Below are positions 22,077 to 31,153 of a DNA stretch of 64,000 nt, piece by piece (the first letter of the stretch is position 1; each line of letters starts with the position of its first letter). The notes under the pieces are model-generated. The model searched no databases, was not told the origin of the DNA, and was given only the letters and a program-made list of their open reading frames with translations. The stretch comes from NCEH01 sp043195135 (lineage in GTDB: Bacteria; Pseudomonadota; Alphaproteobacteria; Rhizobiales; Xanthobacteraceae). A program made the position numbers and the translations under genes. The stretch lies in the NCBI RefSeq assembly GCF_043195135.1, contig NZ_JBAFWP010000010.1; one strand, written 5' to 3'.

Positions 22077-23572
22077 TGGGCGCCATCGAAGCCGGCATCG
22101 GCCTCGTGCTGCATTGGCACGTCATCCTGACCATTTTCATCGCGGCGGCCTTCGGTCTGGTGGTGGGGGCGATTCCCGGCCTCACCGCCACAATGGCGAT
22201 CGCGCTGCTGGTGCCCATCACCTTCTTCATGGATCCGATCTCGGCGGTGGGCGCCATGATCTCCTGCTCGGCCATGGCGATCTTCGCCGGCGACATTCCG
22301 AGTACGCTGATGCGCATGCCCGGCACGCCGGCTTCCGCCGCCTATACCGACGAATGCTATGCCATGACCCGCAAGGGGCAGGCCGAGGTGGCGCTCGGCG
22401 CCAATGTGCTGTTCTCGGCGCTGGGCGGGCTGTTCGGCACGGCGGTGCTGATCGTCTCGGCGCCGCTGCTGGCGGAGGTGGCGCTGGGCTTTTCCTCGTT
22501 CGAATATTTCTGGCTGGCGCTGCTGGGGCTGACCTGCGCCATCTTCATCGGCTCGGGCTCGCCGGTGAAGGGGCTGATCTCGCTGTTCCTCGGCCTGTTC
22601 GTGGCGTGCATCGGGCTCGACAATCCGGCCGGCATCCCGCGCTTCACCCTCGGCAATACCGACCTCATGAGCGGGGTGGATTTCATCCCCGCCATGATCG
22701 GCCTGTTCGCGGTGTCCGAGGTGATCCGCGCCATGGCCTCGGGGGCCAAGGACTGGGACGTGAAACAGACCTCGCTCGGCAATCCGCTGCGCGGCTGGGG
22801 CACCATGTTCGTCAAATACTGGCCGCAGCAGATCCGCGGCAACATCACCGGCACCGCCATCGGCATCCTGCCCGGCGCGGGGGCGGACATCGCGGCCTGG
22901 GTCTCCTATGCCATGAGCCGGAAATTCTCCAAGACGCCGGAGAAATTCGGCACCGGGCACGTGGAAGGCATCATCGAAAGCACCTCGTCCAACAACGCCG
23001 CGCTCGCCGGCGCCTGGGTGCCGGCGCTGGTGTTCGGCATCCCCGGCGACAGCATCACCGCCATCGTCATCGGCGTGCTCTATCTGAAGGGCCTCAATCC
23101 CGGGCCGACGCTGTTCCTGAACAATCCCGAATCCATCTATGCGGTGTTCTTCATCTTCATCGTCGCCAACCTCGCCATGATCCCGCTCGGGCTCGCGGCG
23201 CTGAAGGCGGGCACGGCGCTGCTGAAGGTGCCGCGCCGCATCCTGATGCCGGTGATCCTGCTGTTCTGCGTGGTCGGCGCGTTCGCGGTGAACAATTCGG
23301 TCTATGGCATCGTGGTGATGCTGGGCTTCGGGGTGCTCGGCTTCTTCATGGAGGAGCACGAGGTGCCGATCGCGCCCTGCGTGCTCGGCATCGTGCTCGG
23401 CAAGATGCTGGAGGAGAGCTTCGTCACCTCCATGATCAAGGCCGACGGCGACCTGCTGGGCTTCTTCTATCGGCCGATCTCGGCGGGGCTCGGCCTCGTC
23501 ACGATCGCGGTGCTTCTGCTGCCGCTGTGGGGCGTGCTGCGCCGCCGCCTCGGCGCGCCCCGCCCGGCCTGA
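22076..23572 (+). CDS. tctA: Tripartite tricarboxylate transporter large membrane subunit
   Basis: A 498-residue inner-membrane permease with about 11-12 hydrophobic segments that moves a carboxylate using an ion gradient. Landmarks are GLVVGAIPGLTATMAIALLVPITF, PGTPASAAYTDECYAMTRKG, GILPGAGADIAAWVSYAMS and FGIPGDSITAIVIGVLYLKGLNPGP. Coupled to tctB by a one-base overlap. No two-component tctDE regulator is adjacent, so control is probably through another factor (see the promoter dyad). Confidence 0.94.
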   Translation: MGAIEAGIGLVLHWHVILTIFIAAAFGLVVGAIPGLTATMAIALLVPITFFMDPISAVGAMISCSAMAIFAGDIPSTLMRMPGTPASAAYTDECYAMTRKGQAEVALGANVLFSALGGLFGTAVLIVSAPLLAEVALGFSSFEYFWLALLGLTCAIFIGSGSPVKGLISLFLGLFVACIGLDNPAGIPRFTLGNTDLMSGVDFIPAMIGLFAVSEVIRAMASGAKDWDVKQTSLGNPLRGWGTMFVKYWPQQIRGNITGTAIGILPGAGADIAAWVSYAMSRKFSKTPEKFGTGHVEGIIESTSSNNAALAGAWVPALVFGIPGDSITAIVIGVLYLKGLNPGPTLFLNNPESIYAVFFIFIVANLAMIPLGLAALKAGTALLKVPRRILMPVILLFCVVGAFAVNNSVYGIVVMLGFGVLGFFMEEHEVPIAPCVLGIVLGKMLEESFVTSMIKADGDLLGFFYRPISAGLGLVTIAVLLLPLWGVLRRRLGAPRPA

Positions 23573-23588
23573 GGGCGCATCCCGCGGC

Positions 23589-23620
23589 CCGGAGGGGCGG
23601 CGCGGCCGCCGCCCTTCCGG
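23589..23620 (+). terminator. Hairpin after tctA
   Basis: A 13-base-pair stem (CCGGAGGGGCGGC paired with GCCGCCCTTCCGG, one G-T pair, 6-base loop) sits 17 bases after the tctA stop. There is no T-run, so it may be a processing or Rho-assisted end rather than an intrinsic terminator. Confidence 0.4.
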
Positions 23621-23693
23621 CATCCTGCCTTGATTACACCGGAAACGCCGCCCAATTCTAAGCGCCCCGATGCCTTCCTGACATGGATGCCCG

Positions 23694-24644
23694 ATGCCCG
23701 CGACGCTTCTCCTTGCCGATATCGGCGGCACCTCCACGCGCATCGCGCGCGCCGGCCGGGACGGCACCTTGTTCGATTTGCGGGTGGAGGCGAACGATTC
23801 CTATGCCAGCCTGGAAGACCTGTTCGGCGTCTATCTCGCCAATATCGGCGGCCCACGCCCGAGGGCCGGGGTGTTCGCGGTGGCGGGCCCGGTGGACGGC
23901 GACGAGGTGAAGCTGACCAACCGGGCCTGGCATTTCTCCCGCCCGGAGCTTGCCCGCACGCTGGGGCTGGACGCGCTGACCGTGCTGAACGATTTCGCGG
24001 CCCTGGCCCATGGCGTGGTCGGCCTCGGGCCGCAGAACCTCGTGACCGTGGGCACCGGCAAGGCGGTGGAGGGCGCGCCGATGCTGGTCTGCGGTCCCGG
24101 CACCGGGCTCGGCACCGCGCTCGTGCTACCGCGCGCCGACGGCTTCGAGGTGTTGCCGGGCGAGGGCGGCCACGTGCGGTTCGGCGCCGTCACCTCCGAG
24201 GAAGCGCGGGTGCTCGCCCATCTGGTGCAGGATCTCGGGCCGGTGAGCGTCGAACACGTGCTGTCCGGGGCCGGTCTGGTGCGGCTGCATCGCATTCTGA
24301 GCGGGGAGGTGGCGACCTCCCATTCGATCATCACCGCCGCGCTCTCGGGCCAGCGCAACGAGCGCGAGACCTGCCACGTGTTCCTGCGCCTGCTGGGCCG
24401 GGTGGTGGGGGATTTCACCCTGCTGACCCTGGCGCGGGGCGGCGTGTTCATCTCCGGCGGGGTCGGGGCGGCGATGGCGCATTTGTTCGCCGAATCCCCG
24501 TTCCGCGCGGCGTTCGAGGATCATCCGCCCTATCAGGCCCGCCTCGCCGCCATCCCGGTGCGGGTGGTGGTGCACCCCACGCCGGGCCTTGTCGGCGCGG
24601 CGGAAGTCGGCCGGCGCCTGCTGGCCGCCCTCGAACCCGTCTGA
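23694..24644 (+). CDS. glk: Glucokinase
   Basis: Phosphorylates glucose with ATP in the cytosol. The 316-residue sequence shows the ATP phosphate loop LLLADIGGTSTRIA, the substrate segment LTNRAWHFS, the catalytic LNDFAALAHG, the adenine-loop CGPGTGLGTALVLP and the GEGGHVRFG block, in the order of bacterial hexokinase-type Glk. It is monocistronic. It ends 28 bases before the convergent LysR gene. Confidence 0.93.
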   Translation: MPATLLLADIGGTSTRIARAGRDGTLFDLRVEANDSYASLEDLFGVYLANIGGPRPRAGVFAVAGPVDGDEVKLTNRAWHFSRPELARTLGLDALTVLNDFAALAHGVVGLGPQNLVTVGTGKAVEGAPMLVCGPGTGLGTALVLPRADGFEVLPGEGGHVRFGAVTSEEARVLAHLVQDLGPVSVEHVLSGAGLVRLHRILSGEVATSHSIITAALSGQRNERETCHVFLRLLGRVVGDFTLLTLARGGVFISGGVGAAMAHLFAESPFRAAFEDHPPYQARLAAIPVRVVVHPTPGLVGAAEVGRRLLAALEPV

Positions 24645-24672
24645 GCCCCGCCGGCACGGGCCGCCGGCTCGC

Positions 24673-25551
24673 TCAGGCGCGGCCCGCCATCTGCCGCCAA
24701 CGCAGGAATTCGTGCACGGTCGGCGACTGCTCGCGCCGCCGGTAGATCATGTACACGTCCGCCACCAGGGCCGGGGCGATGGGTACGAACACCACGTCGT
24801 CGCTGGTGAAGGCGGCGGTGGAGGCCGGCACCAGCGACACCCCGAACCCCGCCGCGATCAGGCTCGGGATGGACTGGGAATCCACCACCTGCTGGGAGAT
24901 GCGCGGCAGGAACCCCGCGTCCACGCAGCAGCGCTGGAGATAGCGGGCGAAGTGCGAGGAATCCGGATGCAGCATCACATGCTCGTCCGCGCTCAGTTCC
25001 GCGAGGCCCACATGGGGCCGCCCGACCAGGCGATGGCCGCGCGGCAGGATCACCGAAATGGTTTCCTGCCACGCCAGCGTGCTCGCCAGCTCCGCGCTGT
25101 CGGCCACCGAGCGGTTGAAGCTGATGTCCGTGCGCAGCTCCAGCACCGCCTTCACCTGGAGCGCGGGGGCCTGCTCGAAGATGACGGTGCGCACATCCGG
25201 GGCGTGGCGGCGATAGGCGGAAAGCCATTGGGCAAGCCCGCCGCGCAGGATGGTGCCGGTGGCACCGATGGCGATGGTGCCGCTGCGCCCGGCGCCGATG
25301 GCCTTCACATGCAGCCGGGTGCGCGCCGCCTGTTCCAGCAGGGCGCGGGCCTGCGCCTCCAGTTCCTTCCCTGCCGCGGTCAGCTCCACCCGCCGGCTGG
25401 TGCGGGTGAACAGCTTGGTGTCCAGCTCGGCCTCCAATTGGGCGATCTGCTGGGAGAGCGGCGGCTGGGAAATGTTCAGCCGCGCCGCCGCGCGCGTGAA
25501 GGACAGTTCCTCGGCCACCGCGAGGAAATAGCGGAGCTGACGCAGATCCAT
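24673..25551 (-). CDS. LysR-family transcriptional regulator of the ABC/amidohydrolase operon
   Basis: 292 residues. The N-terminal winged HTH is LRQLRYFLAVAEELSFTRAAARLNISQPPLSQQIAQLE; the rest is a type 2 periplasmic-binding effector domain (GTIAIGATGTILRGGLAQWLSAYRRHAPDV, then LVPASTAAF). Divergent from the ABC operon, so it most likely controls that operon in response to a transported compound. The ATG at 25551 is used; a TTG two codons upstream is possible. A dyad in the shared promoter is its likely target. Confidence 0.9.
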   Translation of the reverse strand: MDLRQLRYFLAVAEELSFTRAAARLNISQPPLSQQIAQLEAELDTKLFTRTSRRVELTAAGKELEAQARALLEQAARTRLHVKAIGAGRSGTIAIGATGTILRGGLAQWLSAYRRHAPDVRTVIFEQAPALQVKAVLELRTDISFNRSVADSAELASTLAWQETISVILPRGHRLVGRPHVGLAELSADEHVMLHPDSSHFARYLQRCCVDAGFLPRISQQVVDSQSIPSLIAAGFGVSLVPASTAAFTSDDVVFVPIAPALVADVYMIYRRREQSPTVHEFLRWRQMAGRA

Positions 25552-25560
25552 ATTCAAAAC

Positions 25561-25583
25561 ATATCGATTAATCCCAACGATAT
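25561..25583. promoter_or_regulatory. LysR-type operator in the divergent promoter
   Basis: ATATCG, 11 bases, CGATAT: a perfect 6-base dyad with T-N11-A pairs, the classic LysR-box geometry. It begins 9 bases upstream of the LysR start and 134 bases upstream of the ABC binding-protein start, where autoregulation plus activation would be expected. Confidence 0.65.
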
Positions 25584-25694
25584 ATTGGACCTATGCCTGC
25601 TGCGGCGCAACACTGTCCGCAACAACCGGGGCAGGGCTGGGCGCGCTCAGGCCGAAGCCCCGGTGGGGAACAATCGCAAAACAGGACCTTCCAG

Positions 25695-26495
25695 ATGACA
25701 CGGGTGAAAAGCTTCCGTCTCGGGTGCGCCGTCGCGGCGCTTGTGGGTGTGTTCGCGGCGGGCGCCCTGCGCCCCGCTTCCGCGGACACTTTGGCCGATA
25801 TCGAAAAGGCCAAGGTCATCAAGATCGCGGTGCCGCAGGATTTCGCGCCCTTCGGTTCGGCGGGGCTCGATCTCAAGCCCGTGGGCTATGATATCGACAT
25901 GGCTAATTACATCGGCGCGCAGCTGGGCGTGAAGGTCGAGATCGTGCCGGTGACCAGCGCGAACCGCATCGCCTATCTTCAGACCAAGAAGGTGGACCTG
26001 GTCATTTCCAGCCTCGGCAAGAATCCCGAGCGCGAGAAGGTGATCGATTTCTCGGTGGCCTATGCGCCCTTCTTCTCCGGCGTCTATGGCCTGAAGGGCG
26101 AAACCTCGGCCAAGTTCGACGATCTCGCCGGCAAGACCGTGGGCGCAACGCGCGGCTCCATCGAGGAGCAGGAATTGACCAAGAGCGCCCCCGCCTCGGC
26201 GACCGTGAAGCGCTACGAGGATAATAACGCCACCATCTCCGCCTTCATCTCCGGCCAGGTGGACCTGATCGCCACCGGCAATACGGTCGCCGCCGCGATT
26301 GCCGAGAAGAGCCCGGCCCGCAAGCCGGAGCTGAAGTTCATCATCAAGAACAGCCCCTGCTATGTGGGCTTGAACAAGGATGAGCCGGCCCTGCTCGCCA
26401 AGGTGAACGAGATCATCGCCAAGGCCAAGGCCGACGGCACGCTCGCCAAGTTTTCGGAGAAGTGGCTGAAGGCGCCGCTGCCGGCCGAGTTCTGA
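25695..26495 (+). CDS. Amino-acid-type ABC transporter substrate-binding protein
   Basis: A periplasmic family 3 solute-binding protein of 266 residues. The signal peptide ends near RPASA (residue 30). Landmarks are IKIAVPQDFAPFGSAG, VGYDIDMANYIGAQLGVKVEIVPVTSANRIAYLQTKKVDLVIS, SREK-like NPEREKVIDFSVAY, and GKTVGATRGSIEEQEL. The ligand could be an amino acid or an N-substituted derivative, given the two hydrolases downstream. First gene of a six-gene plus-strand operon. Confidence 0.92.
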   Translation: MTRVKSFRLGCAVAALVGVFAAGALRPASADTLADIEKAKVIKIAVPQDFAPFGSAGLDLKPVGYDIDMANYIGAQLGVKVEIVPVTSANRIAYLQTKKVDLVISSLGKNPEREKVIDFSVAYAPFFSGVYGLKGETSAKFDDLAGKTVGATRGSIEEQELTKSAPASATVKRYEDNNATISAFISGQVDLIATGNTVAAAIAEKSPARKPELKFIIKNSPCYVGLNKDEPALLAKVNEIIAKAKADGTLAKFSEKWLKAPLPAEF

Positions 26496-26535
26496 TCCCC
26501 GCCGCAGTCTCAACAGCCAGCGGGGGGCCGGTCGC

Positions 26536-27198
26536 ATGACCTATCACATGAGCTTCGGCGACCTGCTGCCCTATTGGGACGTGCTGGCGCGCGGATTGCT
26601 CTACACCATCATCCTCACGGTCGTTTCGACCGTCACCGGCCTCGCCGTGGGAACGGCGGGCGCCTGGGCCCGGAGCTTCGGGCCGAAATGGGCGGGTTAT
26701 GCGGTCGGCGCCTATGTGGAGCTGATCCGCAACACACCGTTCATCGTGCAGCTCTTCTTCGTTTTCTTCGGCCTGCCGGCGATCGGCGTGAAGATGACGG
26801 AATCAGAAGCCGCATTCCTGGCCATGGTGATCAATCTCGGCGCCTATTCCACCGAAATCATCCGCGCCGGCATCCAGGCGGTGCCGAAGGGCCATCTGGA
26901 GGCGGCGGCCTCGCTCGCCATGAGCCGCCTGGAGACGTTCCGCTACGTGGTGCTGAAACAGGCCTTCATGAAGGTCTATCCGGCGCTGTCCTCGCAGATC
27001 GTCATCGTCATGCTGGGGTCGGCGGTGGTGTCGCAGATTTCGGCCGAAGACCTGACCTATGCGGCGAATTTCGTGCAATCGCGGAATTTCCGGGCCTTCG
27101 AAGTCTATCTCGTCGCCGCCCTTCTCTACTTGCTGCTGGCCATCGCCATGCGCGCGATATTGCGTGGCATCGGCCGGGCCCTGTTCCCGAAGGCCTGA
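26536..27198 (+). CDS. Amino-acid-type ABC transporter permease 1
   Basis: A 220-residue inner-membrane permease of the HisMQ type. Five helices are predicted; the EAA-like loop reads GIQAVPKGHLEAAASLAMSRLETFRYVVLKQAF and the N-terminal signature is YVELIRNTPFIVQLFFVFFGLPAIG. It forms a heterodimer with the next gene, which begins 3 bases after its stop. Confidence 0.93.
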   Translation: MTYHMSFGDLLPYWDVLARGLLYTIILTVVSTVTGLAVGTAGAWARSFGPKWAGYAVGAYVELIRNTPFIVQLFFVFFGLPAIGVKMTESEAAFLAMVINLGAYSTEIIRAGIQAVPKGHLEAAASLAMSRLETFRYVVLKQAFMKVYPALSSQIVIVMLGSAVVSQISAEDLTYAANFVQSRNFRAFEVYLVAALLYLLLAIAMRAILRGIGRALFPKA

Positions 27199-27201
27199 GC
27201 C

Positions 27202-27852
27202 ATGATCGAATTCTCCTTCGCGATCATCCTTGAAAACCTGCTGCTGGCGACGCGCTGGACCATTCTCCTGTCGCTCATCGCCTTCGTCAGCGGCGGCCTG
27301 GTGGGACTGCTGGTCCTGTTCGGCCGCGTCTCCAAGCACGAAGTGCTGCGCCTGCTCACGGCGGGGTACATCGAATTCTTCCAGGGCACGCCGCTCTTGA
27401 TGCAACTCTTCCTGCTGTTCTTCGGCATCGCCTTGTTCGGCGTCGAGGTCAGCCCCTGGGTTGCCGCCTGGCTGGCGCTGACCTTCTGGACCAGTGCGTT
27501 CCTCTCCGAGATCTGGCGCGGCTGCGTGGAATCGGTGCCGCGCGGCCAGTGGGAGGCCTCCGGCACGCTCGCAATGACCTATCTGGAGCAGATGCGCTAC
27601 GTCATCCTGCCCCAGGCCATGCGCATCGCGGTGGCGCCCACCGTCGGCTTCTCGGTGCAGGTCATCAAGGGCACGGCGCTCGCCTCCATCATCGGCTTCG
27701 TCGAACTGACCAAGGCCGGAACCATGCTCAACAACGCCACCTTCCGCCCGTTCCTCGTCTATTCGCTGGTGGCGCTGATCTACTTCTGCCTCTGCTTCCC
27801 TCTGTCCTGGTGTTCCAAGCGCCTGGAGGCTCGTCTCAATGTCGCTCGTTGA
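27202..27852 (+). CDS. Amino-acid-type ABC transporter permease 2
   Basis: A 216-residue second permease. The signature region is YIEFFQGTPLLMQLFLLFFGIALFG and the EAA loop is CVESVPRGQWEASGTLAMTYLEQMRYVILPQAM. Five predicted helices. Its 3' end overlaps the ATPase gene by 14 bases, so subunit synthesis is coupled. Confidence 0.93.
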   Translation: MIEFSFAIILENLLLATRWTILLSLIAFVSGGLVGLLVLFGRVSKHEVLRLLTAGYIEFFQGTPLLMQLFLLFFGIALFGVEVSPWVAAWLALTFWTSAFLSEIWRGCVESVPRGQWEASGTLAMTYLEQMRYVILPQAMRIAVAPTVGFSVQVIKGTALASIIGFVELTKAGTMLNNATFRPFLVYSLVALIYFCLCFPLSWCSKRLEARLNVAR

Positions 27853-28561
27853 TATCCAAGATGTCCGCAAGAATTTCGGTCCGCTCGAAGTCTTGAAGGG
27901 CGTATCCATCGCGATCGACCGCGGCGATGTCGCGGCGATCATCGGCCGCTCGGGCAGCGGCAAGAGCACGCTCCTGCGCTGCATCAACGGGCTGGAGGAA
28001 TTCCAGGCCGGCGCCATCTCGGTGGACGGGATGCCGGTGGGCAAGACCGATCTGCGCACCCTGCGCCGCCATGTCGGCATGGTGTTCCAGCAGTTCAACC
28101 TGTTCCCCCATCTCACTGCGGGCGAGAACGTGATGCTGGCGCCCACCGTGGTGGCGAAGCTCCAGAAGGGCGAGGCGCGCGAGCGCGCCGCCGCCTTGCT
28201 GGAGAAGGTCGGGCTCGCCGGCAAGTTCGATGCCTATCCAAGCCAGCTCTCGGGCGGCCAGCAGCAGCGCGTCGCCATCGCGCGGGCGCTGGCCATGGAG
28301 CCGACCGTCCTGCTGTGCGACGAGATCACCTCCGCCCTCGACCCCGAGTTGGTGAACGAGGTGCTGCGCGTGGTGGAGCAGCTCGCCAGCGAGGGCATGA
28401 CGCTGATCCTGGTGACCCATGAAATGCGCTTTGCCCGCGACGTCGGCACAAAGCTCATCTTCATGCACCAGGGCCGCGTCCACGAGGAGGGGGCGCCGAA
28501 GGCGCTGTTCGCCAATCCGCAGACGCCCGAACTCGCGCAATTCGTGACCGGCGCGCACTGA
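27839..28561 (+). CDS. Amino-acid-type ABC transporter ATP-binding protein
   Basis: 240 residues with Walker A GRSGSGKST, Q-loop VFQQFNLFPHLT, signature LSGGQQQRVAIARAL, Walker B VLLCDEITSALD and H-loop LVTHEMRFARDV. This is the GlnQ/HisP type that energises polar amino acid import. Five bases separate it from a possible hydrolase start at 28567. Confidence 0.94.
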   Translation: MSLVDIQDVRKNFGPLEVLKGVSIAIDRGDVAAIIGRSGSGKSTLLRCINGLEEFQAGAISVDGMPVGKTDLRTLRRHVGMVFQQFNLFPHLTAGENVMLAPTVVAKLQKGEARERAAALLEKVGLAGKFDAYPSQLSGGQQQRVAIARALAMEPTVLLCDEITSALDPELVNEVLRVVEQLASEGMTLILVTHEMRFARDVGTKLIFMHQGRVHEEGAPKALFANPQTPELAQFVTGAH

Positions 28562-28605
28562 AGATCATGCGTCCGCACAAGGTCACAAAACGAGAGGCCG
28601 CCCTC

Positions 28606-29877
28606 ATGGAGCCTGCGCGCGAGGCGCTGCCCGAAGCGTTGCCCGAAGCCATGGCGACCCGCATCGTCGCGCGGATCGACGAACTCGCCGCCATCTCGCA
28701 GGATGACGGCGCCATCACCCGCGTCTGCTTCTCGCCCGAGCACCGGCGCGCCGCCGACCTCATCCTCGGCTGGATGCGGGAGGCCGGCATGACCGCCCGC
28801 ATGGACGAGATCGGCAATGTGGTCGGCCGTTATGAAGGCACCTCGCAGGGCCTGCCCTGCCTGATGGTGGGCTCGCATTACGACACCGTGCGCGATGCCG
28901 GGCGCTGGGACGGGCCGCTCGGCCTCATCACCGCGATCGAATGCGTTGCGCGCATCGCGCAGGCGGGAACGCGCCGGCCTTACGCGCTGGAGGTGATCGG
29001 CTTCGCGGACGAGGAGGGCGTGCGCTTCTCCTCCACCCTGCTGGGCAGCCGCGCGGTCGCCGGCACGTTCGACGAGGGCGTGCTGGAGACGCGCGACGCG
29101 TCCGGGATGAAGGCGCGCGACGCCATCGCCGCGTTCGGGCTCGATCCCGCCCGCATCCGCCGCGCCGCCCGCCGCCGCGCCGATATTCTCGCCTATCTGG
29201 AACTGCATATCGAGCAGGGTCCGGTGCTGGAGGCGCAGGATTTGCCGGTGGGCGTCGTCACCGCCATCAGCGGCGCGAGCCGGTTCGCGGTGGACCTCAC
29301 GGGCATGGCCGGCCATGCGGGCACCGTGCCCATGGGCCTGCGGCGCGACGCGCTCGCCGGCGCGGCCGAATGCATCCTCGCCATCGAGGCCCTGTGCCGC
29401 GACGCCGGCGCGGGCGTGGTGGGAACGGTGGGCCAGATCCAGGCCGCGCCGGGGGCGACGAACGTCATTCCCGGCGACGTGCGCTTCACCATCGACCTGC
29501 GCGCGGCCACCGACGCCCAGCGGCGCGCCACCGTCTCCGCTGTGGTGGAGGCCATCGACGAGATCGGTGCGCGCCGCCAGCTGAAGGCGCGCATCACCAA
29601 GACCCACGACAATTCAACGGCGCTGTGCGCCCCCTGGCTGTGCGCGCAGCTCGCAGATGCCATCGCGGCGTCGGGCTATCGCGTGCATGCGCTCCCGAGC
29701 GGGGCGGGGCATGACGGCATGGCGATGATCGACATCACCGACATCGCCATGCTGTTCGTGCGCTGCCGCGGCGGCGTCAGCCATCATCCGAGCGAGCATG
29801 TGGAGGCGCGCGACGTCGCCGCCGGCGCCAAGGTGCTGCTGCATGCCATGGAACACTTCACCCCAAGGGCGTCATGA
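28606..29877 (+). CDS. M20 Zn-dependent amidohydrolase (allantoate/N-carbamoyl amino acid type)
   Basis: 423 residues. It cleaves an amide or ureido bond in the cytosol. Two-metal ligands are visible: H91 and D93 in GSHYDTV, D102 in GRWDGPLG, E136/E137 in FADEEGVRF, a His in LELHIEQGPVLE, and the C-terminal His in SHHPSEHV. GAGHDGMAM matches the amidohydrolase/carbamoylase subfamily that includes AllC and HyuC. The ATG at 28606 is preferred because GAGAGG lies 8 bases upstream; an ATG at 28567 would add 13 residues. With the importer in the same operon, uptake and hydrolysis of an N-carbamoyl or ureido compound is likely. The next gene overlaps by four bases. Confidence 0.88.
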   Translation: MEPAREALPEALPEAMATRIVARIDELAAISQDDGAITRVCFSPEHRRAADLILGWMREAGMTARMDEIGNVVGRYEGTSQGLPCLMVGSHYDTVRDAGRWDGPLGLITAIECVARIAQAGTRRPYALEVIGFADEEGVRFSSTLLGSRAVAGTFDEGVLETRDASGMKARDAIAAFGLDPARIRRAARRRADILAYLELHIEQGPVLEAQDLPVGVVTAISGASRFAVDLTGMAGHAGTVPMGLRRDALAGAAECILAIEALCRDAGAGVVGTVGQIQAAPGATNVIPGDVRFTIDLRAATDAQRRATVSAVVEAIDEIGARRQLKARITKTHDNSTALCAPWLCAQLADAIAASGYRVHALPSGAGHDGMAMIDITDIAMLFVRCRGGVSHHPSEHVEARDVAAGAKVLLHAMEHFTPRAS

Positions 29878-31118
29878 CCGAAGATTTCAAGACCGCAATC
29901 GCCGAAAGCCTCGCCGCCCGAAAGGAAGCCGAGATCCAATTCCTGGCCGAGCTGGTGCGCATGCCGTCCGACAATCCGCCGGGCGATTGCGCGCCCCATG
30001 CGGCGGTGGCCGCGCGGCTGCTGGAGGATCTGGGCTTCGCCGTCGAGCGCCATGCGGTGCCGCAGCAGGCGGTGCAGGACGGCGGCATGGTGAGCATCAC
30101 CAATCTCGTGGTGCGCGAGCGGTTCGGCGAGGGGCCGACCATCGCCCTCAACGCCCATGGCGACGTGGTGCCGCCGGGTCTCTGCTGGACGTTCGATCCC
30201 TATGGCGCGGAGATTGCCGACGGCTTCATGTATGGGCGCGGGGTGGCGGTCTCCAAGTCGGATTTCGCCACCTATGCCTTCGCCCTGCTTGCGTTGCGCG
30301 ATGCCGCGCGGGCCGGCGCGCGCTTTTCCGGCACGGTGGAGCTGCACTTCACCTATGACGAGGAAATGGGCGGCCTGCTCGGCCCCGGCTGGCTGCTGGC
30401 GCAAGGCATTTCCAAGCCGGATTACGCGCTCTCGGCGGGTTTTTCCTATGACATCGTCACCGCCCACAACGGCTGCCTGCACCTGGAGGCGGAGATCGTC
30501 GGCCGCTCGGCCCATGCCGCCATGCCGGAAACCGGCGTCGACGCGCTGGAGGCGGCGACCGGCGTGCTGGCCGCGCTCTATCGCCTGCGGCACCAATTGC
30601 GCGCACAGGTCTCGCCCCTTCCGGGCATCGGCGCCCCGGGGCTGACGGTGGGGCTGATTTCTGGCGGCATCAACACCAATGTGGTGCCGGACAAGGTCAC
30701 CCTGCGCATCGACCGCCGCATCACCCCGCAGGAGGACGCGGCGGCGGCCGAAGCGGACCTCAGGGCGCTGATCGAACGGGAAGCCGCCGCCTTCCCCGGC
30801 ATCTCCTGCCGGTTCCGCCGCCTTCTGCTGGCGGAACCCTTCGTGCCCATGCCGGGCCAGGACCGCCTGGTGGCGGCGATCCAGCGCGCGGCGCTGGGGG
30901 TGATCGACCAGCCGGTGGGCACGAAGGGCGTGCCGATCTACACCGACGCGCGGCTCTATTCGGCGGCGGGCATTCCCACCGTGCTCTACGGCGCGGGGCC
31001 GCGCACGATCCTGGAGGCGAACGGCCACCGGGCCGATGAGAAGCTCTCGCTGGCCGATCTGGAGCGCGCGACCCACGTCGTCGCCCTGGCGCTGGCGGAC
31101 CTGCTCGCCGGGGAATGA
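29874..31118 (+). CDS. M20-family peptidase/deacylase (ArgE/DapE-like)
   Basis: 414 residues. An M20 fold with a metal His-x-Asp (H95, D97 in NAHGDVVP), an acidic pair E163/E164 in TYDEEMGG, the lid-domain His in RSAHAAMPETGVDA and a C-terminal EANGHRADE. The bridging Asp expected in the GRGxxD motif is absent: the segment reads GRGVAVSKSD, with Val at 126 and an Asp only at 130. This may be a subfamily variant with a shifted ligand. It probably removes an acyl or carbamoyl group in series with the preceding amidohydrolase. ATGA overlap with that gene; last gene of the operon. Confidence 0.85.
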   Translation: MTEDFKTAIAESLAARKEAEIQFLAELVRMPSDNPPGDCAPHAAVAARLLEDLGFAVERHAVPQQAVQDGGMVSITNLVVRERFGEGPTIALNAHGDVVPPGLCWTFDPYGAEIADGFMYGRGVAVSKSDFATYAFALLALRDAARAGARFSGTVELHFTYDEEMGGLLGPGWLLAQGISKPDYALSAGFSYDIVTAHNGCLHLEAEIVGRSAHAAMPETGVDALEAATGVLAALYRLRHQLRAQVSPLPGIGAPGLTVGLISGGINTNVVPDKVTLRIDRRITPQEDAAAAEADLRALIEREAAAFPGISCRFRRLLLAEPFVPMPGQDRLVAAIQRAALGVIDQPVGTKGVPIYTDARLYSAAGIPTVLYGAGPRTILEANGHRADEKLSLADLERATHVVALALADLLAGE

Positions 31119-31153
31119 GTGCCCCGCCGGGCTCGCCCTGAGACGGTTTCCCG

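Noticed and set aside
24645..24672. Hairpin between glk and the LysR gene
   Set aside because: GAGCC/GGCTC arms pair only with a bulged, GC-slippery centre and no T-run, so I did not list it as a terminator.
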